From positions 89,818-153,817 of the forward strand of contig NZ_JAQKGV010000006.1 of NCBI RefSeq assembly GCF_028617075.1: a stretch of DNA of 64,000 nt. The letters run 5' to 3'. How positions within the stretch are numbered: position 1 is the stretch's first letter; the number at the start of each line of letters is the position of its first letter. Below are positions 8,045-15,738 of the stretch, in pieces. The DNA comes from Rubrobacter calidifluminis (GTDB lineage: Bacteria; Actinomycetota; Rubrobacteria; Rubrobacterales; Rubrobacteraceae). The notes under the pieces are model-generated. The model searched no databases, was not told where the DNA came from, and saw only the letters and a list, made by a program, of their open reading frames with translations. Made by a program: the position numbers and the translations under genes.

Positions 8045-10363
8045 CTAGGAGGGCTGCTCCCCGACGTTCTCAAAGTGCAGCCCGTGTTCGGTCTTCTGCC
8101 AGTAGTGCGGGCGGACGATCAGCTCATAGAGCGCCATATACCCCGCAATGCTCATGAGCAACCAGTAGATCGGGATCAGCAGCGTGTAGGGCGAGAGGTC
8201 GTCCTCTCCCTTGGCCACTGTTCCCATAAGGCCCAGGAAGATGAAGAAGAAGTTCCCGATGAGGAGGCTCGCGAGTGCCAGATAGTAGACCGGACCGGGG
8301 AACAGCGCGGGAATCCAGCCTGGCCTGAGTAGTATCCAGAGCGCGAGAAGGAGCCAGAAAACGGGCGAGACCAGGACGGTGTAGATCAGGCCACCCACCG
8401 TCGCGAGCAGGTGCAGGGTGTTCTTCGCACCGACTTCCCGGCAGAGCCTGACCGGATGTCGGGTGTGGACGAGGAAGGTCTGCATGTAGCCCTTGATCCA
8501 GCGCGAACGCTGCCGGAGCCAGTTCTTCAGCTTGCTGTTGGCCTCCTCGTAGGTGGTGGAGTCGAGCATCCTGGTGGTTTTACCCATCCTGGCGAGTCGG
8601 ATGCCGAGGTCGGCGTCCTCGGTGACGTTGTAGGGGTCCCAGCTCATCGTGTCTTTGAGCACGTCCGCCCGGAAGTGATTCGAGGTGCCGCCCAGCGGTA
8701 TGGGTGCCTCCATCCTGTGCAAACCGGGCAGGAACATCTCGAACCATGCGGCGTACTCCAGCGAGAACCACCGGGTCAGGATGTTCTGGCGTGGGTTGTA
8801 GTAGTTGAGCTTGGCCTGTATACAGGCCACCTCTTCGCCGCAGTGTTCGAATCCCCACGCCGCCGCCTTGAGTTGTTTCGGGTCCGGCTGGTCCTCGGCG
8901 TCGTAGATGGTGATGAGCTCACCCCGGGCGTACAGCAGACCGTAGAGCATCGCCTTGGGTTTGGTTCTGGGTTCGCCCGGTGGTACCTTGAGGACCCGCA
9001 GCCAGCCCGGCCGCGCACCCTTTTTCGGGACCGCGACCGGCCCGGACGACTCCGGAACCTGGAGCATCCTGAGCCACCCCGGTTTGTCAACCTCTTCGAC
9101 TGCCGAGAGGGTCTGTTCGTCGTCCTCCTCGACCAGCAGCAACCCGTCGAGCTTGTGTTTTGGATAGTCCAGCCGAGAGAGTGCCTCGAAGAGCGAGCGC
9201 AGCGTGGAGGGCTTCTCTTTGTAGACCGGCAGTAGCAGCGTGTAGACAGGGAGTGTACGTTCGTCCAGGGAAGCGAGATCCTCTTCGGTAGGGCTCAGGC
9301 TCGATCCGGAACGCCAGCCCTGCCAGGCCGTGTACATCCGATAGGCGCCGTAGGCGACGTAGAGCAGGGTGCCGATCGCCGCGAGCGTCGCGGCCACGGT
9401 GGCGGGGAGCAGGATGATACAGCCCACCAGCGCGGCGAGGATCAGGACCGCCCCCGCCAGCTGGAATCGAGAGAGTCGGTTGCCGAAGGCGGAGAAATGG
9501 GGCGTGCGCTCGAGCAGGCTGGCGACGACCTCGTCCACGTCGCTCCTCGCGTACAGGGCGCTCAGCAACGCCTCTATGGTCTCCGTGTCGGCGAGCTTCG
9601 GCTCGATGGGCCTCCGGAGATAATCCCTTACCGCCGCGACCTTCTCTGACGACGGATCCGCAAAAGCGACGGGGATGGAGCCCCGGGCTTCGCCGCGGAG
9701 AGCCACCGCACGATTCCTGCGTGCCAGTTCCGGGGGGAGCAGGGGAGCGGGACGCTCGGCTGGCGATGTGGAGGGCAGGCCGAGCTGCTCTGAGAGGACA
9801 TCTATCAGGGTCCTCGAATCGATAGCACCCTCCGCGAGCAGTATCTCCCCGAGTCTTCCTCCGCTGCGGCGCTGTTCTCGTAGTGCCAGCAGCAGGTCTT
9901 CCTCCCCGATTGCCCCCCGGTCGATAAGCAGCCTCCCCAGACGGCGAAACTTCCGGGCTTCGTCTTCGGCGGGGGGGAAGGCCGCCGTGAGCAGGGCGTC
10001 TATCTCCCTGCCGGGGGCGAGTCGGAGGGGCCTGCTGGAGAGCGCGCCTCCCGGGAGCGGGCCGAATGGATCCGCTAGGACCACCTCACCGGACGCGAGC
10101 GGGGCCCAGCGCCGGGCTTTGAGCAGCTCCGGTCCCGCGAGACGTGCTGCTTCCAGGTCGAGTTCGCCCCCCTCAAGCGGCCTGCCAAGCGGGGGAATCC
10201 CCGAGGCTTCCGAGAGCACTTCCACCGCGCCGGCGGGACCCAGCTCCTCGATTACCAGCCAGGAAGGATATCCGAGCTCCAGCCTCCTCCTGGCCCGCTC
10301 CACGTCACGTATGATCCCACGTTCGATGAGTCCCTCGATTAGCTCCCGCACGCTCTCCCTCAA
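8045..10363 (-). CDS. c-di-GMP-binding (MshEN) GT2 polysaccharide synthase, XagB-like
   Basis: This 772-residue inner-membrane synthase has a cytosolic N-terminal half. Residues 141-164 and 170-193 each match the 24-residue MshEN motif RLGxxLLxxG...LxxxLxxQ and are separated by exactly five residues (RRSGG). This is the arrangement that binds one c-di-GMP in MshE. Two helices (about 301-345) follow, then a GT2 catalytic domain with VEEDDEQ (411-417), the metal-binding DAED (488-491), TED (581-583) and RQRSRW (617-622, the QxxRW class motif). C-terminal helices lie at about 650-755. A 24-residue insert carries a duplicated PGWLR-L-VP (428-437, 452-461). TTG 10363 is used, but the frame stays open upstream and the start may lie further out. 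Confidence 0.9.
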   Translation of the reverse strand: MRESVRELIEGLIERGIIRDVERARRRLELGYPSWLVIEELGPAGAVEVLSEASGIPPLGRPLEGGELDLEAARLAGPELLKARRWAPLASGEVVLADPFGPLPGGALSSRPLRLAPGREIDALLTAAFPPAEDEARKFRRLGRLLIDRGAIGEEDLLLALREQRRSGGRLGEILLAEGAIDSRTLIDVLSEQLGLPSTSPAERPAPLLPPELARRNRAVALRGEARGSIPVAFADPSSEKVAAVRDYLRRPIEPKLADTETIEALLSALYARSDVDEVVASLLERTPHFSAFGNRLSRFQLAGAVLILAALVGCIILLPATVAATLAAIGTLLYVAYGAYRMYTAWQGWRSGSSLSPTEEDLASLDERTLPVYTLLLPVYKEKPSTLRSLFEALSRLDYPKHKLDGLLLVEEDDEQTLSAVEEVDKPGWLRMLQVPESSGPVAVPKKGARPGWLRVLKVPPGEPRTKPKAMLYGLLYARGELITIYDAEDQPDPKQLKAAAWGFEHCGEEVACIQAKLNYYNPRQNILTRWFSLEYAAWFEMFLPGLHRMEAPIPLGGTSNHFRADVLKDTMSWDPYNVTEDADLGIRLARMGKTTRMLDSTTYEEANSKLKNWLRQRSRWIKGYMQTFLVHTRHPVRLCREVGAKNTLHLLATVGGLIYTVLVSPVFWLLLALWILLRPGWIPALFPGPVYYLALASLLIGNFFFIFLGLMGTVAKGEDDLSPYTLLIPIYWLLMSIAGYMALYELIVRPHYWQKTEHGLHFENVGEQPS

Positions 10364-10453
10364 GACCTGCTTCAGCTCCTTCTCGAAGATCTGGAATGGT
10401 TGTTCCTTTGATCGGCACGGAGGGCGAAAACTTTAGTGATGAGGGTTATGGAA

Positions 10454-10481
10454 AAGCCCCTCCTCTGAATGGGAGGGGCTT
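10454..10481 (-). terminator. Terminator of the envelope-stress operon
   Basis: A perfect 10-bp stem AAGCCCCTCC / GGAGGGGCTT surrounds an 8-nt loop, with extra T residues following in the leftward direction. It lies just beyond the last gene of the leftward operon and before the next leftward gene. A second GC hairpin (GCCGGC...GCCGGC, about 10519-10536) sits between it and the stop codon. Confidence 0.7.
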
Positions 10482-10541
10482 GGATGCAATGGTGACGCGG
10501 ATGGTACGAAAAGAAAGGGTTTGCCGGCCCGGATGCCGGCT

Positions 10542-10742
10542 TCAGAGGCGGTTGCTGCGCCCGCGCACCCGCTCCTGGATCTCTTCAACGTCGAGCTCAC
10601 CTTCGAGGAACCTGCCCACTAGATATCCCACTATGCCCAGGATGATCGCCACCACGGTGATCCCGACCCCGAGCGTGCTGCCTACTATCACGAGCCCCAC
10701 ACCGATTATCGCTCCCCACTCCCTGTAGCTGAAGGAACTCAA
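10542..10742 (-). CDS. DUF2273 small membrane protein of alkaline-shock operon
   Basis: This 66-residue protein is almost entirely two adjacent hydrophobic helices rich in glycine and isoleucine (residues 9-45) with a charged C-terminal tail. That is the layout of DUF2273 proteins, which regularly accompany Asp23 and AmaP in Gram-positive bacteria. TTG 10742 is the start, with AAAGGAGA about 8 nt upstream on the minus strand. It is the last gene of the leftward operon, 39 nt after the second amaP-like gene. The role is probably accessory to anchoring of Asp23 at the membrane. Confidence 0.75.
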   Translation of the reverse strand: MSSFSYREWGAIIGVGLVIVGSTLGVGITVVAIILGIVGYLVGRFLEGELDVEEIQERVRGRSNRL

Positions 10743-10781
10743 AGTCTCGTTCTCCTTTCTCTTTAGCTGGTCTTCCGGCTT

Positions 10782-11363
10782 CTACCTGACAGAGCGTTTC
10801 TCGGAAGGCTCGAGCGTCCGCTTCACTATCACCTCTACCTCGTCCGCCCGCACCCTCTGTTTCTGGTACTCCTGCCTGATCTTCTCCTTTACTTTCTGCG
10901 CCAGGTTGGAGAGGTTCGTTCCGGAGGGAGCTTCTATGACGCAGCGTACCCGGTTGACTTCGTCCCCGCTTCGCAGGGTGATGTTTGCCGAAAGGGCTCC
11001 GGCCTCCAGTGCGGCACCCTCGGCGAGCGCCCTCAGGGCACGTGGTTGGATGCGCACCTCTTTGCCTGGGGTATCTTCTATTATCACGTCGTCGGGACGC
11101 TTTATCCTGGGCAGGATCTCGGCCAGAAACAGCACGAAGAAGATCACCGCGGCCACGATTCCCCCCACTCCGTAGGCGCTCTTCGCGCTCTGTATGGACG
11201 AGATGGAGAGCTTCCCCAAAGCGTTGACCGCCGCCTGGTAGTCGAAGTAGGAGCTTATCTGACTCTGAGGTATCACACCATAGCCGATGAGGAGCAGGAG
11301 CACGGGGATGATTATGATTATCAGGGCGAATATGATCAGAACCAGCCGGTTGAAGAAGTTCAC
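10782..11363 (-). CDS. amaP: Alkaline shock response membrane anchor protein AmaP
   Basis: This 193-residue protein has two transmembrane helices (about 8-28 and 66-86) and a cytosolic C-terminal domain (about 100-180) of the Asp23-like alpha/beta type. This matches AmaP, which tethers Asp23 to the membrane in Staphylococcus. The start is GTG 11363, four bases after the stop of the preceding amaP-like gene, implying translational coupling. Two AmaP-like genes lie in tandem here. Confidence 0.85.
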   Translation of the reverse strand: MNFFNRLVLIIFALIIIIIPVLLLLIGYGVIPQSQISSYFDYQAAVNALGKLSISSIQSAKSAYGVGGIVAAVIFFVLFLAEILPRIKRPDDVIIEDTPGKEVRIQPRALRALAEGAALEAGALSANITLRSGDEVNRVRCVIEAPSGTNLSNLAQKVKEKIRQEYQKQRVRADEVEVIVKRTLEPSEKRSVR

Positions 11364-11367
11364 CGCC

Positions 11368-11964
11368 CTACCTCACCCTCCTTCTCACGCTACGGGGGTC
11401 GGTCTCCTTGAGGTCGATCTTCACCCCGTTCGCCACCTTCTGTGGGTAGCCGAGCGCACGGATCTTCTCCCTGACCTTCCTCCCGAGCGTGTTCTTGAGC
11501 TCAGTGGGATTCGCCGCGCCTTCACGCATCTTAGCCTCCACCCTGACCTTCGCGCCGCCTCCGCGCCTGGGCTTCACGCTCGCGGAGGACTCGAGCACCC
11601 TGCCGTCTTCTTCGACGGCTTCGACCAGCTCATCTTCCAGAGCGGAGCGGCTGGTGTAGAGTCCCTGCCCCACCCTCAGGTAGCGCGGTCTCGGCGGCTT
11701 GAGCTCGGCGAAGAGCAGCAGCAGCCCTATAAGGGCGATGACCACGAGTACGACCGTCTCGAGCACCGTGGGACTCTGCCCGCCCACGTCTCGGACGAAA
11801 GCCTTCAGCCCGGAGTAGAAGGGTGTCCCGGAGAGGGGCCCCTTCAGCGGTATCTCGGAGAGGTTGTACCCGAAGAGCCCGAAGCAGTAGATGAAGAGGA
11901 AGGCGCCGCAGAACGTGAGTGCCGCGAAGACTAGTGCCATGAGGACGCGGTTGAATATTCTCAT
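11368..11964 (-). CDS. AmaP-like membrane protein (paralogue)
   Basis: This 198-residue protein has the AmaP layout: an N-terminal helix starting MRIFNRVLMALVFAAL, a second helix near 67-87 (TVLETVVLVVIALIGLLLLF) and a basic C-terminal domain with alternating charged strands. Sequence identity with the neighbouring amaP is low by eye, so the two anchors have diverged. The ATG overlaps the Asp23 stop codon (ATGA, 11961-11964). It may be a partner for the second Asp23-like protein. Confidence 0.75.
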   Translation of the reverse strand: MRIFNRVLMALVFAALTFCGAFLFIYCFGLFGYNLSEIPLKGPLSGTPFYSGLKAFVRDVGGQSPTVLETVVLVVIALIGLLLLFAELKPPRPRYLRVGQGLYTSRSALEDELVEAVEEDGRVLESSASVKPRRGGGAKVRVEAKMREGAANPTELKNTLGRKVREKIRALGYPQKVANGVKIDLKETDPRSVRRRVR

Positions 11965-12317
11965 CCCTCCACGACCTCCTCCACGTCGTCTATGACGACG
12001 CTCACCTCGCGGCGGCCGTTCCCGACCCGCCGGGATACCTCGTCCTTGACCTCTCGCCCGAGTTCGGGTAGGGACTTCGGCGGCGGGTAACCGGCGACCA
12101 CGTGTACTTCTAGCTCCCCACCGCTGCCGACTACGACGCCGACGACTTTGTCGTTGGCCCCGTAGGTCGCCGCCTCGGCATAGACTCCGCTACCGAGGCG
12201 CACGACGCCCTCCACGGCGAGGGCGGCCTCCGAGGCCGCCCTCGCCACACGAAGGGCATCATCTCCGGCAGGAAACGCTCCCCCGTGTCGCTCTTCGTTG
12301 TTCGTTGTCTCGGACAC
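11961..12317 (-). CDS. Asp23/Gls24 family envelope stress protein (short form)
   Basis: This 118-residue cytosolic protein has the Asp23 fold signature: the helix ALRVARAASEAALAVEGV, then a strand-rich core with VHVVAGYPPPKSLPELGREV and a closing helix with SVVIDDVEEV. The family coats the inner face of the membrane in Firmicutes under envelope or alkaline stress. The start is GTG 12317. Stop and next start overlap as ATGA, so it is coupled to the AmaP-like gene. Confidence 0.85.
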   Translation of the reverse strand: MSETTNNEERHGGAFPAGDDALRVARAASEAALAVEGVVRLGSGVYAEAATYGANDKVVGVVVGSGGELEVHVVAGYPPPKSLPELGREVKDEVSRRVGNGRREVSVVIDDVEEVVEG

Positions 12318-12327
12318 CCTGGAGAAC

Positions 12328-12792
12328 CTACTGCACTCTGCCGCCGCGGCCCTGCTCTATCTGACGGCGATCCTCCTCGCCTTCGTCCTCACCCGGGAAG
12401 TAGATGTCGTCAACCTCTATGTTGACCTCCTTGACCTTAAGCCCAACAAGGCTCTCTATGCGGCTTATGACGTTCCTTCTCACAGCCTCGGCAAGCTGCG
12501 GTATCGGCTTGCCATACTCGGTGGTCATCTTCAGATCCACCGCCGTCTCCTCCTGGCCCACCTCAACGGAAACCCCCCGCGTCTGACCGCTGACTCCAGG
12601 GACGTTGCCGATGAGGTTGCCAACGGCTCCTGCAGCACCACCACTGCCCATCCTCACGCCGTCTATCTCCTGGGCGGCGATGCCGGCTATCCTGGCTACC
12701 ACGTTGTCCTCTATCCTGGTCGAGCCCCGGCCGCTCTGCAGCCCACCCGACTGCTGCTGGCTCTGCCTGTTCCTCTCTCGCTGCTCGGTCAT
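12328..12792 (-). CDS. Asp23/Gls24 family envelope stress protein
   Basis: This 154-residue protein carries the canonical Asp23 start of domain TRIEDNVVARIAGIAAQEID at residues 25-44, then GVSVEVGQEETAVDLKM and the helix-strand RRNVISRIESLVGLKVKEV. Its N-terminus is glutamine-rich and disordered. ATG 12792 is preceded by AAGGAGGG. It follows csbD by 53 nt and is followed 10 nt later by a second Asp23-type gene. Confidence 0.9.
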   Translation of the reverse strand: MTEQRERNRQSQQQSGGLQSGRGSTRIEDNVVARIAGIAAQEIDGVRMGSGGAAGAVGNLIGNVPGVSGQTRGVSVEVGQEETAVDLKMTTEYGKPIPQLAEAVRRNVISRIESLVGLKVKEVNIEVDDIYFPGEDEGEEDRRQIEQGRGGRVQ

Positions 12793-12845
12793 CTTCCCTC
12801 CTTGTGAGCTTTTTCTTTCCGCCGGATTCGTCTCTTTGTACGGTG

Positions 12846-13028
12846 CTACTTCCCGAACTTCTCCTTTACGTCGCCCTTCTTCTCCTTGAGCTCACCTTCC
12901 TTCTGCTCGGCCTTGCCCTCGCTCTTCTTGGCCTCGTCGCCCGTCACGGCCCCGGCCGCCTCCTTGAGCTTGCCCTTGGCCTTGTCCACAAGACCCTCCA
13001 CCTTGTCGCGCTGGCTGTCGCTGGCCAT
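12846..13028 (-). CDS. CsbD family stress protein
   Basis: This 60-residue, highly charged protein has the CsbD signature KVEGLVDKAKGKLKEAAG followed by VTGD and lysine/glutamate repeats. CsbD proteins are abundant general-stress proteins under sigma-B in Bacillus; their molecular function is unknown. ATG 13028 follows AAAGGAGA at good spacing, while an upstream in-frame ATG lacks a ribosome site. A sigma-B-like promoter lies about 70 nt upstream. It is probably the first gene of the stress operon. Confidence 0.9.
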   Translation of the reverse strand: MASDSQRDKVEGLVDKAKGKLKEAAGAVTGDEAKKSEGKAEQKEGELKEKKGDVKEKFGK

Positions 13029-13097
13029 CAGTCTCTCCTTTCGTTGCTCTATCGGCAAATTTTTATATCCTCAACCGTTTCAAGGATGAAGCAGTAT

Positions 13098-13122
13098 ATA
13101 CCCCGACATTGTTTTTACTAAC
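13098..13122 (-). promoter_or_regulatory. Candidate sigma-B/sigma-F-type promoter for csbD operon
   Basis: Read leftward, GTTA (13122-13119) is followed by 15 nt and GGGTAT (13103-13098). This closely matches the general-stress sigma pattern GTTT-N13-15-GGGTAT. It would start transcription near 13090 and give a leader of about 60 nt before csbD. The genes downstream are of the kind sigma-B controls. Confidence 0.5.
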
Positions 13123-13195
13123 TTCTTGGATGTCACTTCATTTTAAAAGTGTCTTCTTGTCACCCCCATCATCTCGCTGTCGTCGTTCGGAGGTA

Positions 13196-13471
13196 TCAGC
13201 GCCTGCGGCTGGAATAGCCCCTGTTGCCGGCCACCAGCCGGTAGATCACGAGCAGTACCACCGCTCCTATCACCGAGACGATCACCGAGGCCACGTTCAC
13301 CCCGCTCACCCCGGGACCGCCCAGAGCACCGACTATCGCCCCTCCTACGATCGCCCCGACGATGCCGATCACGACAGTAACCACCAGCCCGCCGGGATCC
13401 CTGCCGGGCATGATCCACTTCGCTATGGCGCCGGCTATGAGCCCCAGCACTATCCAGGATATGATGCCCAA
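13196..13471 (-). CDS. GlsB/YeaQ/YmgE family stress membrane protein
   Basis: This small protein (91 residues) has three hydrophobic helices and the family hallmark WIVLGLIAGAIAKWIMPGRD near its start. I choose TTG 13471, because GlsB/YeaQ proteins start at this point (GIISW) and AGGAGGT lies 12 nt upstream. The longer in-frame ATG at 13513 would add a non-conserved, glutamate/asparagine-rich lead. The family is linked to general stress. It is leftward, upstream of csbD and apparently separately transcribed. Confidence 0.85.
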   Translation of the reverse strand: MGIISWIVLGLIAGAIAKWIMPGRDPGGLVVTVVIGIVGAIVGGAIVGALGGPGVSGVNVASVIVSVIGAVVLLVIYRLVAGNRGYSSRRR

Positions 13472-13735
13472 GAGAAGTTCTGCACCTCCTCGTCTTTCGT
13501 TTTCGTTTTCCATCCCATATGACAGGGCATCTCCGGCTGGCGTTACACCTGGGAGCAAAATTTCGTTTGCGGGTTTGATCCAGACGCCGGTCCGGGCGTA
13601 ATGAAATGTGTGTGATGGTTGTCATCTCCAGAAGAGGGATTCTGTCACCGGGATCTCCCGGCCGGTTCACAGGCGAATCTTTCTGGAATGGAAGGGGTGT
13701 TCTGTTTGGAGTTACCTCATGGTTACAGAGCCGAC

Positions 13736-13918
13736 ATGAGCGACCCGGACGTCATCCTGCTCCTGGCGGAGGATGGGCATGTCGTCGGGCGGTTCTCCGC
13801 GCTCGGTGCCAGCATGGAAGAGATAGGGCGCGCCGCTTGGGAGGATTTCTTTATGCGCTCCGACGAGATAGGGTGCAGCAACGAAAGCTCTCCGCACGAC
13901 GAGCATGGAGGAGGGTGA
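13736..13918 (+). CDS. Small hypothetical protein, 60 aa
   Basis: I do not recognise this protein. The segment MSDPDVILLLAEDGHVVG then FSALGASMEEIGRAAWEDF has strongly GC-biased third positions and a sensible strand-helix pattern, so it looks coding. Upstream in-frame sequence back to 13619 does not have that bias, which favours ATG 13736. No clear ribosome site is visible. Histidines and aspartates in the tail are unremarkable. It lies between the stress genes and the ECF sigma operon. Confidence 0.45.
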   Translation: MSDPDVILLLAEDGHVVGRFSALGASMEEIGRAAWEDFFMRSDEIGCSNESSPHDEHGGG

Positions 13919-14071
13919 TGGAGGGAGGATTTGGGCACCTTTACAGAGGCCTGACGTTGCCGCATGTGGCAACATACCGCCAGCCGATCGGGAAACGTTC
14001 GTCATCCGGTAACGTGAGAAGGGTCAGAGCTGTCTAATACCGGTGATACAAAGTTAAGTGACCATGCACTT

Positions 14072-14590
14072 GTGGCGCGCACGCTCTCTGGAGACAGAGG
14101 GGCTTTCACCCGGCTCCTCAGGCGCCACGAGAAGGCGGTTTACAGGGTCTGCTACAGGGTGCTCGGAGACCCGGAGGATGCAAAAGACGCGACCCAGGAG
14201 GCTTTCATCCGGGCGTACGAGAAACTGGACAGCTTCGAGGGGCGCAGCGCTTTCCGCACGTGGCTGCTGCGCGTGGCATTGAACGTGAGCCTGAACATTA
14301 ACAAGAAAAACAGGAGAGAGCGGGCGCAGCAGCTGCCATCGGAAGAGCGGCTGCTCGGGGTGGATCCCGCCCCCGGACCCGAGCAGAGTGCGGTGAGCTC
14401 CGAGCAACTCGAGCAGCTGCACCAGGCTCTATCCCACCTCGATGACAACCACCGGGCTGCCGTGGTTCTGAGAGATCTCGAAGGGCTCTCGTACGCCGAG
14501 ATCTCGCAGGTGCTCGACGTGGCGGAGGGCACGGCGCGGGTCTGGGCCTTCAGGGGTCGGGCGAAGCTGAAGGATCTCATAAGCCCATGA
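14072..14590 (+). CDS. ECF-type RNA polymerase sigma factor
   Basis: This is a sigma-70 family ECF protein. Region 2 (residues 10-75) includes DAKDATQEAFIRAYEKLDSF, and region 4 (about 115-165) includes LEGLSYAEISQVLDVAEGTARVW, split here across two conserved runs. It would redirect RNA polymerase in response to a signal passed by the next gene. The start is doubtful. GTG 14072 cuts the conserved first helix (LSDxxLVARxLxGD), whose codons continue upstream in frame to 14018 with no ATG, GTG or TTG. CTG 14030, behind AGAAGGG, is a candidate start. It is coupled to the anti-sigma gene by an ATGA overlap. Confidence 0.9.
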   Translation: MARTLSGDRGAFTRLLRRHEKAVYRVCYRVLGDPEDAKDATQEAFIRAYEKLDSFEGRSAFRTWLLRVALNVSLNINKKNRRERAQQLPSEERLLGVDPAPGPEQSAVSSEQLEQLHQALSHLDDNHRAAVVLRDLEGLSYAEISQVLDVAEGTARVWAFRGRAKLKDLISP

Positions 14591-14898
14591 AAGAGGAGGA
14601 AATCTACGAGATGATCCCTTCATATCTCGCTGGGGAGCTCTCGGAGGAGGAGGCCAGGATGGTCGAGCGGGCGCTCGAGAGTTCCCGGTGGCTCAGGCAT
14701 GAACTGGAACGCTACGAGAGGCTGTTCGTTCTGCTCTCTGCAGCGGCGGCGCAGGAGATAGAGCCTCCCTGGGACCTGGAGGTGCGCATCAGGGCCCAGG
14801 TGGCCATGAGAGCCTACCTCAAGGCAGCCTTCGAGATAGTCGAAGGACTTGCAGGAAACTACGGACGTGCACTTATCTATTACCTTGGGCTCTCATGA
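14587..14898 (+). CDS. Putative zinc-less anti-sigma factor
   Basis: This 103-residue protein begins like a zf-HC2 anti-sigma domain (IPSYLAGELSEEEARMVERA). It lacks the zinc ligands: where the family has CxxC the sequence reads SSRWLR, and no cysteine occurs anywhere. There is no obvious transmembrane helix; the C-terminus (residues 75-103) is amphipathic. The position directly after an ECF sigma gene with ATGA overlap supports the role. How it senses a signal without zinc is unknown; a soluble partner or the MscS-like neighbour could take part. Confidence 0.7.
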   Translation: MKEEEIYEMIPSYLAGELSEEEARMVERALESSRWLRHELERYERLFVLLSAAAAQEIEPPWDLEVRIRAQVAMRAYLKAAFEIVEGLAGNYGRALIYYLGLS

Positions 14899-14913
14899 GA
14901 TGAGGAGGTAAAG

Positions 14914-15738
14914 TTGAACGAAGCGGGATCTACCCTTCTGGCCTACATACCGCACGTCCTCGGTGCGCTGGCGATCCTCGTGGCCGGGATCGTGCTCGGC
15001 ACCCTGGCGAGGGGTGGCTCGAGGGTGGTGCTCGAAAAGCTGAGCTTCGATGACGCCTGTGAACGGGTCGGTATAAGCTCGATCATGCGCGAGGGCGGCG
15101 TAAGGCGTACTCCCAGCCAGCTCGTCGCCCTGATCATCTTCTACGCCATAATCCTCATAGCGGTCCTCGCTGCCCTTGGGCCGCTCGGTTTGGACTTCCT
15201 CGCCACCACGCTCAACAAACTGCTCCTGTACGCACCGAAGGCACTCGCTGCGGTCCTGATACTCTTCCTGGGAACCTCCGCCTCGGGGCTTCTGGCCGAG
15301 CTCACCGCCCGGGGACTGCAGAGCGCGGGGGTGAGGCGTACCGGGGCGCTCTCCGGCATAGTGCGCGTCGGGGTGGTGACGGTCGCAGTAATCCTGGCCG
15401 CCGCGATGCTCGGGATAAACGTTTCCATCCTCATAGCCATAGCCGTGGTCGTCCTCGGCAGCGTGGGGCTTACTGCGTCTCTGGCCTTCGGACTTGGGCT
15501 GAGAGACCTGTCTCGCAACATAGCGGCAAGCCGCTACATCTCCGAGAGGATCGCAGAGGGAGAGGAGGTGGTCTTGGATACCGTCCGCGGCAGGGTCGAG
15601 AGCATAGGGTTCGCGACTACCACCATACGCAACGTCAGAGAGGGGGTCGTGTACGTCATACCCAACGCCCGATTCATGGAACACGTCGTGCTCAAGCGGA
15701 TCGAAGCTCCCGACGGCGAGAGTGAGCAGGAGATATGA
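14914..15738 (+). CDS. MscS-like mechanosensitive channel family protein
   Basis: This 274-residue protein has about four to five hydrophobic helices. These include glycine/alanine-rich ones and the pore-helix-like run ASLAFGLGLRDLSRNIAAS near 195, as in MscS TM3. A short beta domain follows, with RGRVESIGFATTTIRN and VYVIPNARF, the MscS middle-domain signature. It would act as a membrane tension-gated or small conductance channel. The start is TTG 14914 behind GAGGAGG. It lies 15 nt after the anti-sigma gene, so it is in the same operon and may be a target or sensor of the sigma system. Confidence 0.8.
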   Translation: MNEAGSTLLAYIPHVLGALAILVAGIVLGTLARGGSRVVLEKLSFDDACERVGISSIMREGGVRRTPSQLVALIIFYAIILIAVLAALGPLGLDFLATTLNKLLLYAPKALAAVLILFLGTSASGLLAELTARGLQSAGVRRTGALSGIVRVGVVTVAVILAAAMLGINVSILIAIAVVVLGSVGLTASLAFGLGLRDLSRNIAASRYISERIAEGEEVVLDTVRGRVESIGFATTTIRNVREGVVYVIPNARFMEHVVLKRIEAPDGESEQEI

